Shown here: positions 1-6,079 of the stretch, one piece after another
Position numbering within the stretch: the first letter of the stretch is position 1
Layout: the number at the start of each line of letters is the position of its first letter
Source of the DNA: Alphaproteobacteria bacterium
Lineage (GTDB): Bacteria; Pseudomonadota; Alphaproteobacteria; ATCC43930; CGMCC-115725
Length of the DNA stretch: 10,591 nucleotides
Direction: 5' to 3'
Assembly: GCA_019237175.1 (NCBI GenBank)
Contig: JAFAHP010000306.1
Span: 1 to 10,591 of the forward strand
Notes under the pieces: model-generated
The model's database searches: none
What the model was told of the DNA's origin: nothing
What the model saw: the letters and a program-made list of their open reading frames with translations, nothing else
Position numbers and translations under genes: made by a program

Positions 1-1754
1 ATTTCGCGGACCGCGGCGGACAGCAATAGGTCGAGCCTCGCAGCATCGTCGCCGCGATCGAGGTCACGCAAGACCGCGCGAATCGCAGACGCATCGTCCC
101 GCTCGGCCGATGGCAGCGCCGCTTCGAGCAATGCCTGACCCTCCCGCAACTCGAGCGTCAGGCTTTGACCGGCATCGCGTTTTTTCTCGATTTCCTCTCG
201 CCAGCTTTCGAACCGATCGGTCCAGGCTTCGATTGTATAGCGCCACAACCCGACCTGATCGAGCCGGAAACGCCCGACCCAGCGGTCGTTATCGAAAAAT
301 TCGAGGGGGGTCTCGCGCCAGACTCCGTCCTCGCACCGGTATTTGACGACCGCGCCCAGCCGGTCGTGGCCGTCGCAAAATATGTCGGCCCAGACCTCGA
401 ACATCTCGCCGTCGATGCGCTTGACCGGGTAACGCCCGCCATCGAGCTGCGGATAGACGTCCTCGATCTGGATGCGGGCTTCCGGCCGCCATTCTGTAGG
501 CATTTCGGCCTTGCGCGGTGTGGCCTTGGCGATGCGCACGACGCGCACCCCGAGCGGCTCGACCGTCGCGAACTCAAGACCCCCTTCGCCAGGCTGTGGG
601 CGCTCCCGAGCGGTATCGCGATTGACGATGATCCGCACTCGGTCGTCGCCGCACTCGGTCTGCCGCTCGATCACGATCAGGTCGTCGTCCCCGCTCGGCA
701 CCAGCCGCAGCGGCCCTTCCTCGTTCAGCGCCGGGATAGCGAGCTTCATCGCGTTGATCTCGGCAATGTAGAGGCTCAGGTCGAAACGTTTCGGCTCGAC
801 CTCCGGCTCGCGGTCCATAACAACCGAAAGCCGCCGCTCCCATCCGTATTCGTAGCCCATCGGCATCAATACGCCCGCCGAATATGCCGCGGCAAAGGCA
901 TAAGCTTGGCGATATCGTGGCTCGAACTCGCTCTCCGGGATGCCGGCGGCACGCAATTCGGCCGCGAGGCGGGGCGTGTCATGGCTTTCGGGAAAGCCGA
1001 TCGAGGGTGCGATATGGCGAAACAACTCGTATTGCTCGAGCAGCCACGGGCTCTTGAAGTCCCACCATTTGACACTGTTGTAGAGATAATCAAAGCCGAC
1101 CGCAGAAAGCGCCAGCACGGCCTCCTTGGGCGCGCCGACGGTCTCGGCCAAAAAAATCACCGCCGGGTCGACAGCCTTGGCGGCGCCGATCAGCCCGCGC
1201 CACGCCTTGGCCGGGATCTTGTAAGCCGCGTCGCAGCGAAACCCGGCAAAGCCGAGCCCCTGATAATGGCGCACGACATCGTTGAAATAGCCGACGATTT
1301 CGCCGCCGTGCAACCCGGTGTAGTCGAGCTCGGCGAGATCGCCCCATACCGTCTTGCGCCGCCGATCGGCCGGGTCGATTGCGAACGGAGAACGGATATC
1401 GCCGTTTTGGTCATGCGCGAACCAGTCGGGATGGCCTGCTGCCAATTCGCTGTCTTTTGAGGTGTGGTTGACGACCAGATCCATAATGACGCGCAGCCGG
1501 CAGGCCTGCGCCGCTGTCGTGAAGTCGTGCAACAGGCGATCGTCGTCGCCACGCGCCGCGCCGCGGAACAGCGGATTCAGCCGGTAGTAATCCTTGACCG
1601 CGTAAAGGCTGCCGGAAAAGCCCGGATAGTGAAACGGATTGACGTAGACGGCATTGAACCCCATCGCCGCGATGCGCGGCAGATGGTCGGCCCATTTCTT
1701 GACCGTCCCCGCCAAAGTCGGAAAAAGGTTGTAGACGCGCAGTCCGTCGCGCAC
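1..1754 (-). CDS. glgE: GH13 alpha-amylase-like domain fused to GlgE (maltosyltransferase), 3' end outside window
   Basis: The frame is open from a GTG at 1754 to the left edge, giving 584 codons without a stop. Residues 1 to about 420 form a GH13 domain with all four classical regions: DLVVNHTS (92-99), GFRCDAA with nucleophile D175, FLAET with acid/base E204, and FPESHDTPR with D259. From about residue 425 the sequence matches the N-terminal domain of GlgE (IEDVYPQLDGG, then EVWADIFCDGHD and YTIEAWTDRFESWR). GlgE extends alpha-glucan using maltose-1-phosphate, in the cytoplasm. Fusions of this order occur in proteobacteria and are about 1,100 residues long, so roughly half is visible and the GlgE catalytic barrel lies outside. 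The frame has no ATG upstream before a TGA at 1806-1808. GTG 1754 is preferred because GGGGGAG (1759-1765) precedes it by 4 nt. The role of the N-terminal domain (hydrolase, transferase or structural) is not settled by sequence. Confidence 0.9.
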   Translation of the reverse strand, partial: MRDGLRVYNLFPTLAGTVKKWADHLPRIAAMGFNAVYVNPFHYPGFSGSLYAVKDYYRLNPLFRGAARGDDDRLLHDFTTAAQACRLRVIMDLVVNHTSKDSELAAGHPDWFAHDQNGDIRSPFAIDPADRRRKTVWGDLAELDYTGLHGGEIVGYFNDVVRHYQGLGFAGFRCDAAYKIPAKAWRGLIGAAKAVDPAVIFLAETVGAPKEAVLALSAVGFDYLYNSVKWWDFKSPWLLEQYELFRHIAPSIGFPESHDTPRLAAELRAAGIPESEFEPRYRQAYAFAAAYSAGVLMPMGYEYGWERRLSVVMDREPEVEPKRFDLSLYIAEINAMKLAIPALNEEGPLRLVPSGDDDLIVIERQTECGDDRVRIIVNRDTARERPQPGEGGLEFATVEPLGVRVVRIAKATPRKAEMPTEWRPEARIQIEDVYPQLDGGRYPVKRIDGEMFEVWADIFCDGHDRLGAVVKYRCEDGVWRETPLEFFDNDRWVGRFRLDQVGLWRYTIEAWTDRFESWREEIEKKRDAGQSLTLELREGQALLEAALPSAERDDASAIRAVLRDLDRGDDAARLDLLLSAAVRE

Positions 1755-1838
1755 AACGCTCCCCCACGTTGCTGTCGCCGCCCCATGTTTAGCCGCGGCC
1801 CGCCATCAATAGCGGCAATCCATTAATAACATTCATTT

Positions 1839-1844
1839 AGTCAA
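1839..1844 (-). promoter_or_regulatory. possible -35 hexamer upstream of the GH13-GlgE gene
   Basis: On the minus strand TTGACT lies in an AT-rich stretch about 85 nt before the GTG start at 1754. I cannot find a good -10 at 16-18 nt spacing (TATTAA comes too close), so this is only a weak candidate. The gene could also be read through from the ThDP-enzyme gene, whose stop is 130 bp upstream on the same strand. Confidence 0.2.
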
Positions 1845-1849
1845 CCAAA

Positions 1850-1861
1850 TTCGGCGCCGAA
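1850..1861. repeat. perfect 12-bp palindrome between two minus-strand genes
   Basis: TTCGGCGCCGAA is perfectly self-complementary and sits 24 bp past the stop of the ThDP-enzyme gene and about 95 bp before the GH13-GlgE start. It has no loop and no following T-run on the minus strand, so it is not a convincing intrinsic terminator. A dimeric-protein operator is possible, but a GC-rich palindrome of this size can also arise by chance. Confidence 0.3.
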
Positions 1862-1884
1862 GGTTCCCGATCGGATGACCCGGC

Positions 1885-3429
1885 TCAGCAGACGATTTCA
1901 ACGAGATAGGGCCCGGGGGTCGCAATCCCCTCGGCAAGCCGGCGATTGAACGCTTCCATATCGGTGACCCGTGCGCCGGGCACACCCATACCCTTGGCGA
2001 GCGCCACAAAATCAAGATCGGGGTTGTCCAGGTCGAGCATGTCGAGCGCCTTGCGGCCGGGATTGCCGGCGCCGACATTGGCGAGCTCACCCTTCAGGAT
2101 CTGGTAGCTGCGGTTCGAGAACAGCAATGTCGTCACGTCCAGCCCCTCGCGCGCCTGCGTCCACAGGGCTTGCAAGGTGTACATGGCGCTGCCGTCGCCT
2201 TCGAGGGTGATAACCTTGCGATCGGGGCACGCCACGGCGGCACCCGTCGCCAGCGGCATCCCCAAGCCGATCGAGCCGCCCATGTTCGATAGCCAGTCAT
2301 GGGGTGCGGCGGCGCAGGTCGGCGCAAAAAAGCCACGGCCGGTCGTGACCGCCTCGTCAACGACAATCGCATTTTCCGGCAACAGCGCCGCGAGCGAGGC
2401 GCCGAGCGCTTCGGGCGTGATCCGCCCACTCGCCTTGCTCGGCGCCGGCGTGTTGGTCACCGGCACCGGTGTGCGCAGTGCGTCGACCTCTTCGCTCAGG
2501 GCGCCCAGCGCCCCGATCATGTCCTCGTCGAGGCGCGCGAGCAGGTGGCCCTGCGCATCGGCCGGGGCCAGAAGGCTGGGCTTATTGGGGTAGGCAAAAA
2601 ACGCCACCGGCATCTTGGTGCCGACCAGAATGATGTGCTTGAACCCGGCCAGCACCTTGGTCGCCTGGTCGACGACATAGGGCACGCGTTCGAGAAACAC
2701 GCGCCCGCGCCCACGCTGGGTGCGGGCGTTGGAGCCCTGCGCCATCAGCCTCGCTCCGGTTTTGGCAGCGATCTTGCCGGCGAGTTCGAGCCCGTCCTGG
2801 CGCAAGGCGCGCCCGGTCAGCAAAATCAGACACGGCTCCCCCGAGCGCAGCGCCCGGGCGGCTTCGGTGATGGCTTCCCCCGAGACCGGCTTTGGACCGG
2901 CGACCGCGGGCACGGGAGCGGGGCTCGCACCATCGTTCCATGCGGTATCGGCCGGGAGGATCAAGGTCGCGATCTGGCCAGGCAAGGTACGGGCCGCGGC
3001 AATTGCAGCGGCACCGTCGGCGGCAATCGATTTGGCGTCGGGCGAGGTCTTGACCCAATGCGAGGAAGGCCGGGCCAGCCCCTCGATGTCCGAGGTCAAG
3101 GGTGCATCGTATTTTCGGTGATATGTGGCGTGATCGCCGACGATGTTGATCATCGGGCTCGACGCCTTGTTGGCGTTGTGGATGTTGGCGAGCCCGTTCG
3201 CCAATCCGGGGCCGAGATGCAGAAGGGTGGCCGCCGGTTTCTCGCTCATTCGCGCGTAGCCGTCGGCAGCACCGGTCACGACACCCTCGAACAGGCCGAG
3301 CACGCAGCGCATCCCTTCGACCCGGTCGAGAGCGGCGACAAAGTGCATTTCCGAGGTGCCGGGATTGGCGAAACAGACATCGACCCCGCCCCCCACTAAG
3401 GTCCGCACCAAGCTTTCCGCGCCGTTCAT
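1885..3429 (-). CDS. thiamine-diphosphate-dependent enzyme, acetolactate synthase large subunit / benzoylformate decarboxylase-like
   Basis: A 514-residue cytoplasmic protein with the three ThDP-enzyme domains: pyrimidine-binding at about 1-165, central at about 190-320, and pyrophosphate-binding at about 345-500. E48 in GLFEGVVTGAADGYARM is the cofactor-activating Glu. The Mg/ThDP motif is G411-D412-G413 through N439 (GDGS...SNRS). H71 in LLHLGPGLANG lines up with the active-site His70 of benzoylformate decarboxylase, which canonical acetolactate synthases lack, so 2-oxo-acid decarboxylation or carboligation is as likely as acetolactate synthesis. No small regulatory subunit gene is adjacent. 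The ATG at 3429 is chosen because GGAG (3438-3441) precedes it by 8 nt. In-frame ATGs at 3465 and 3489 would add residues (QLGEWERMLRDQ...) that do not look like the family. The family is clear; the substrate is not. Confidence 0.88.
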   Translation of the reverse strand: MNGAESLVRTLVGGGVDVCFANPGTSEMHFVAALDRVEGMRCVLGLFEGVVTGAADGYARMSEKPAATLLHLGPGLANGLANIHNANKASSPMINIVGDHATYHRKYDAPLTSDIEGLARPSSHWVKTSPDAKSIAADGAAAIAAARTLPGQIATLILPADTAWNDGASPAPVPAVAGPKPVSGEAITEAARALRSGEPCLILLTGRALRQDGLELAGKIAAKTGARLMAQGSNARTQRGRGRVFLERVPYVVDQATKVLAGFKHIILVGTKMPVAFFAYPNKPSLLAPADAQGHLLARLDEDMIGALGALSEEVDALRTPVPVTNTPAPSKASGRITPEALGASLAALLPENAIVVDEAVTTGRGFFAPTCAAAPHDWLSNMGGSIGLGMPLATGAAVACPDRKVITLEGDGSAMYTLQALWTQAREGLDVTTLLFSNRSYQILKGELANVGAGNPGRKALDMLDLDNPDLDFVALAKGMGVPGARVTDMEAFNRRLAEGIATPGPYLVEIVC

Positions 3430-3517
3430 CAGGCTTTCTCCGAATTCCGCTTGATCACGAAGCATGCGCTCCCACTCGCCGAGCTGCAAGATGGCGGGGT
3501 GCCCATGCTACCACCCA

Positions 3518-3546
3518 AGTATAAAGACTATAACGATTTATCTCAC
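3518..3546 (-). promoter_or_regulatory. putative sigma70-type promoter for the ThDP-enzyme gene
   Basis: Read on the minus strand, GTGAGA (3541-3546, 4/6 to TTGACA) is followed after 17 nt by TATACT (3518-3523, 5/6 to TATAAT). Transcription would begin near 3511 and leave a leader of about 80 nt before the ATG at 3429. The -35 lies inside the left arm of the inverted repeat at 3540-3596. Assignment is by eye from spacing and hexamers. Confidence 0.4.
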
Positions 3547-3596
3547 TAATTGTCGGCAGTCTAACATCTATGTTGATCGGCCTAAATTGGTGAGAT
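3540..3596. repeat. spaced inverted repeat covering two back-to-back promoter-like elements
   Basis: ATCTCACTAATT (3540-3551) and AATTGGTGAGAT (3585-3596) are inverted copies matching at 11 of 12 positions, 33 bp apart. The left arm overlaps the -35 of the leftward promoter and the right arm overlaps the spacer and first -10 base of the rightward one. A further direct copy of TCTCACTAA lies at 3719-3727. This arrangement fits an operator that could hold a looped or dimeric regulator. No regulator gene is in the window. Confidence 0.5.
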
Positions 3597-3601
3597 ATTA
3601 G
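3573..3601 (+). promoter_or_regulatory. putative rightward sigma70-type promoter
   Basis: TTGATC (3573-3578, 4/6) and TATTAG (3596-3601, 4/6) are separated by exactly 17 nt. The predicted start is near 3608, about 38 nt ahead of an ATG that has an ideal Shine-Dalgarno. The right arm of the 3540-3596 inverted repeat overlaps it. What it transcribes is unclear because no large ORF follows for about 900 bp. Confidence 0.35.
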
Positions 3602-3645
3602 GTGCTACAAGGGCGACCGGGTGACGGCAGATCCGGAGGTAAAAC

Positions 3646-3681
3646 ATGAACTTTATGGATTTCGCGACCTCTCCGGGGTAA
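3646..3681 (+). CDS. 11-codon ORF with ideal Shine-Dalgarno; possible leader peptide or broken gene start
   Basis: GGAGGT (3635-3640) lies 5 nt before an ATG that opens an 11-residue ORF, MNFMDFATSPG, ending in TAA at 3679-3681. It follows the rightward promoter-like element by about 45 nt. The translation start looks genuine, but the peptide is unrecognised and no continuing frame resembles a known protein. It could be a leader peptide, a very small protein, or the 5' stub of a gene lost by frameshift or deletion. The 68-codon GTG-started frame that overlaps it (3621-3827) has no such ribosome-binding signal. Confidence 0.3.
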   Translation: MNFMDFATSPG

Positions 3682-3964
3682 CCCTGGGCTCGGTCGTCGG
3701 CGCCGCGATAACACCTTCTCTCACTAACAATCCTGGCGTTATATACTTAACGCGACCAAGCAGCGGCCGTTACGGTACCGCCCGCTGCATATTTTCTGAC
3801 CCTGCACAAGCAGCGTCAAGTTGGTGAACCCAAATGATTCAACGAGTCGCAGAATTCGGTGAAGCCGACATTCCTCAGATCACCTGCGGATAGCCTTTCC
3901 CACAACACCTGCCGGCGCGAGCGCATTAACCCATTGGCTCAAAATTGAAAATCGACGAGTTTAG
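3682..3964. other. non-coding stretch with a small palindrome
   Basis: I see no gene here. GCGTTA (3736-3741) and TAACGC (3748-3753) form a 6-bp inverted repeat around a 6-bp AT-rich centre and could be an operator half-site pair. The third copy of TCTCACTAA is at 3719-3727. Base composition is more AT-rich and codon structure is lost compared with both flanks, which fits decayed or regulatory DNA. Confidence 0.35.
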
Positions 3965-4183
3965 CTATCCGGGCGCACCGGCCTTCGCGGCGACCCGCAC
4001 GAGCAGCCACAGGCTTGGTGCGCCGAAGGCGTATAGCCCAGCGATCATCCATTTCAAAATCGCGAGATCGCGCTCGATTTTAGCGAAGCGGCCTTCATAA
4101 GCGGCGGCTTCTTCGGCTGCGCCACGGGCCTGGTCTCCGGGCGCGCCGGCGGCCGGAAGTGCCTCATAAGTTATCGACGGCAT
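3965..4183 (-). CDS. small predicted membrane protein, coiled coil plus one transmembrane segment (hypothetical)
   Basis: A 72-residue ORF. Residues 1-23 are Ala/Gly/Pro-rich. Residues 24-44 (AEEAAAYEGRFAKIERDLAIL) look like a short amphipathic helix or coiled coil. Residues 45-62 (WMIAGLYAFGAPSLWLLV) form a transmembrane helix, followed by a basic RVAAK tail. The pattern ERDLAILKWM followed by a membrane helix resembles many small alphaproteobacterial proteins of phage or unknown origin. The frame stays open upstream of the ATG at 4183 but offers no ATG there, and the ATG has no clear Shine-Dalgarno, so this may be a remnant of a longer protein. It stands alone, opposite in strand to the PKS operon. 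I do not assign a function. Confidence 0.42.
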   Translation of the reverse strand: MPSITYEALPAAGAPGDQARGAAEEAAAYEGRFAKIERDLAILKWMIAGLYAFGAPSLWLLVRVAAKAGAPG

Positions 4184-4239
4184 CAGCGCCGTTTTGTTCG
4201 CCTTTTTTAGGCCGATTGCGACAGGTGGCCATTCCCAAT

Positions 4240-4265
4240 ATATGATACCGAGATATGATAACGAG
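4240..4265. repeat. tandem 13-bp direct repeat just upstream of a TATAAT box
   Basis: ATATGATACCGAG (4240-4252) is followed immediately by ATATGATAACGAG (4253-4265), with one mismatch in 13. The repeat ends 22 bp before TATAAT at 4288-4293, so it occupies the -35 side of that element. Head-to-tail half-sites next to a poor -35 are typical of activator-dependent promoters. The gene downstream on this strand is the PKS operon. Confidence 0.5.
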
Positions 4266-4287
4266 CAGGCAAACTCAGCGTTTCGCC

Positions 4288-4293
4288 TATAAT
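4288..4293 (+). promoter_or_regulatory. candidate -10 box for the PKS operon
   Basis: TATAAT is a perfect -10 match in a GC-rich genome. The -35 at 17-nt spacing (GCAGGC, 4265-4270) is poor, and the tandem 13-bp repeat lies directly upstream. Transcription from here would give a leader of about 235 nt before the PKS ATG at 4536. In that leader GCACCGA (4421-4427) and TCGGTGC (4455-4461) can pair. Otherwise 4300-4535 shows no gene I can support. Confidence 0.35.
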
Positions 4294-4535
4294 TGGATAA
4301 GCGGCGCGGCGTTTACCGACCTCCCTCGATTGGGGCCGCTCTTTCGCGTGCATCTTCGAGTTCCGCCGGGCAAGCTCTCGGTCTAGCGCAGCAGTTGCCT
4401 TCCGCTCCCGAACCTTACCGGCACCGACCTACGGCATGCGGTACGCTTCACATCTCGGTGCGCCCGGGAATTTTATGATCGGCAGACTGTCCTACTCGCG
4501 ACACGCAGCATCCCGCGCAAAGAGCCATATTTCCC

Positions 4536-5582
4536 ATGCCGCCAGTCCCGCGTCTTCTTAGTATCGCGACCGCCCTACCACCCTACCTTCTCGATCAAGA
4601 TGACGTGATCCGGCGGGTTAGGGCCCTGTTTGACGGCGCACCGGCGCTGGAGCGGCTGATGCCGGTATTCGTCAATACCGGCATCCGTACCCGCTACTCA
4701 TGCGTTCCGACCGACTGGTACGACCATCCCCACGGCTGGGCCGAGCGCAACCGGATATACGTGGCGAGCGCTCTCGATTTGCTCGAAACAACGACGATCA
4801 AGCTGCTCGATCGCGCCGGTCTCGACAAGCATGCGATCGACGCAATCGTCGCCGTGTCGACGACCGGCATCGCCACGCCCAGCCTCGATGCGCTGTTGAT
4901 CGAGCGGATGGGGTTGCGCCCCGACGTCCGCCGGTTGCCGATCTTCGGGCTCGGCTGCGCCGGCGGCGTAATTGGCCTCGCCCGGGCGGCAGACCAGGCT
5001 TTGACGGTACCCGGCGAAACCGTCCTGTTCGTGGTTGCCGAACTGTGTACGTTATCGTTTCGCCGCGACGATTGGTCGACAAGCAATATCGTCGCCACAG
5101 CACTTTTTGGTGACGGCGCCGCCGGTGCGTTGCTGTCGACTGCCGGCTCCGGACCGGCAATCATCGCGAGCGGCGAACACACTTGGCCCGGCAGCCTGGA
5201 GATTATGGGCTGGGAGATCGCCGATGACGGGTTTAGCGCCATCTTTTCGCGCGACATCCCACAGCTCGTCGCAACCCGGCTGCGCGCCCCCGCCAAAGAG
5301 TTCCTCGGGCGTCACGGCCTGGCGCTCGAAGACCTCGATTGCTTCGTCTGCCACCCCGGCGGTGCCAAGGTCGTCACCGCGCTTGAGGATGCCTTCGGGT
5401 TGCGGCACGGCGCGCTCGCCGGAGCGCGCGAAATATTGCGCGACTATGGTAACATGTCAGCGGCGACGGTGCTGTTTGTGCTGGAGCAAATGCTCGCCAA
5501 TACGCGGCCGTGGAATTTGGCATTGCTGACGGCACTCGGCCCCGGGTTCACTGCCGGGTTCACGGTGCTGGCTAATCGGTGA
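4536..5582 (+). CDS. type III polyketide synthase (chalcone/stilbene synthase family)
   Basis: A 348-residue homodimeric condensing enzyme of the thiolase fold. It extends an acyl-CoA starter with malonyl-CoA and cyclises the chain to a pyrone, resorcinol or phloroglucinol. The Cys-His-Asn triad is complete: C141 in GLGCAGG, H273 in CHPGGAKV and N306 in YGNMSAATV. The C-terminal GPGFTAG loop corresponds to the GFGPG loop of chalcone synthase. Length is close to the usual 350-390. The ATG gives the standard bacterial start LLSIATALPPYLLDQ; AAAGAG lies about 11 nt upstream. The gene opens a four-gene operon, and its TGA overlaps the next GTG start (GTGA). The ICMT-like partner points to an alkylpyrone or alkylresorcinol synthase using a fatty acyl starter, as in BpsA and SrsA; starter choice cannot be read from the sequence. 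Confidence 0.96.
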   Translation: MPPVPRLLSIATALPPYLLDQDDVIRRVRALFDGAPALERLMPVFVNTGIRTRYSCVPTDWYDHPHGWAERNRIYVASALDLLETTTIKLLDRAGLDKHAIDAIVAVSTTGIATPSLDALLIERMGLRPDVRRLPIFGLGCAGGVIGLARAADQALTVPGETVLFVVAELCTLSFRRDDWSTSNIVATALFGDGAAGALLSTAGSGPAIIASGEHTWPGSLEIMGWEIADDGFSAIFSRDIPQLVATRLRAPAKEFLGRHGLALEDLDCFVCHPGGAKVVTALEDAFGLRHGALAGAREILRDYGNMSAATVLFVLEQMLANTRPWNLALLTALGPGFTAGFTVLANR

Positions 5583-6079
5583 CGGTCTTTTATTGGACAC
5601 TCGCGTTCGTGGCGTCACAGCGGCTCGCCGAGCTCGCCTGGGCCGCGCACAACACCGCGCGGCTGCGGCGTCTGGGCGCCGTTGAGGCCGACCCCGGCGG
5701 CTACCCGTATTTCGTAGTCCTCCATGCCGGCTGGCTGCTGAGCCTGCCGCTGTTGATGCCGGCCGCAGTACAACCCAGCTGGCTGTTGTTCGGCCTGTTC
5801 GTGCTGCTGCAACCGATCCGTCTCTGGGCCATCCTGAGTCTTGGCCACTATTGGTCGACGCGCCTCCTGACCCTGCCCGGCGCCCCGTTGGTGTGCACCG
5901 GCCCCTACCGCTGGGTACGCCATCCCAATTACCTGATCGTAACCGCCGAGATCGCCCTACTGCCGCTCGCTTTTGGTGCCTTTGCTATTGCCGCCGTCTT
6001 CTGCTGCCTCAACCTGACCCTGATCATCCGCCGCATTGCGATAGAGGACGCGGTGTTGGCGCCGCGCCGCGGGCTGTGA
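5579..6079 (+). CDS. isoprenylcysteine carboxyl methyltransferase (ICMT) family protein, likely polyketide O-methyltransferase
   Basis: A 166-residue integral membrane methyltransferase that uses S-adenosylmethionine. Hydrophobic helices lie at about 3-20, 43-62, 66-88 and a hairpin at about 118-150. The family signature GPYRWVRHPNY (R114, H115, P116) and the distal Glu E156 in RIAIEDAVL are present. Starting at GTG 5579 inside the PKS stop (GTGA) gives a normal length for these short PKS-linked forms. Shine-Dalgarno is weak, as expected with coupled translation. Relatives next to type III PKS genes (BpsB in B. subtilis, SrsB in S. griseus) methylate the PKS product rather than a prenylated protein. 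That is the likely role here, at the membrane, where a lipidic product would partition. The C-terminal tail (APRRGL) is short. Confidence 0.92.
   Translation: MTVFYWTLAFVASQRLAELAWAAHNTARLRRLGAVEADPGGYPYFVVLHAGWLLSLPLLMPAAVQPSWLLFGLFVLLQPIRLWAILSLGHYWSTRLLTLPGAPLVCTGPYRWVRHPNYLIVTAEIALLPLAFGAFAIAAVFCCLNLTLIIRRIAIEDAVLAPRRGL

Noticed and set aside
165..1460. 431-codon open frame on the plus strand
   Set aside because: It lies antisense to the GH13-GlgE gene, which shows clear family motifs throughout. High-GC third positions create long shadow frames, and this translation has no recognisable domain.
1850..1861. Palindrome as an intrinsic terminator of the ThDP-enzyme gene
   Set aside because: It has no loop and no T-run on the minus strand, so it does not meet the criteria for a Rho-independent terminator.
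2299..3399. 366-codon open frame on the plus strand
   Set aside because: Antisense shadow of the ThDP enzyme. It is Arg/Gly-rich and has no motifs.
3621..3827. 68-codon GTG-started frame on the plus strand
   Set aside because: No Shine-Dalgarno before the GTG, no recognisable domain or membrane segment, and it runs across repeat-like non-coding DNA. The better initiation signal nearby belongs to the 11-codon ORF in another frame.
4293..4478. 61-codon TTG-started frame on the plus strand
   Set aside because: It begins inside the TATAAT region, has a Ser/Arg/Pro-rich composition, no ribosome-binding site and no family resemblance.
4270..4535. Possible tRNA or structured RNA upstream of the PKS gene
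   Set aside because: I looked for a TTC-type T-loop with matching acceptor arms and for riboswitch-like cores and found only one 7-bp pairing (4421-4427 with 4455-4461).
5851..6075. Upstream extension of the MFS transporter frame
   Set aside because: It overlaps the ICMT coding region in another frame. The residues are Pro/Arg-rich and not membrane-like, and the GTG at 6076 matches the GTGA coupling pattern and the expected length.
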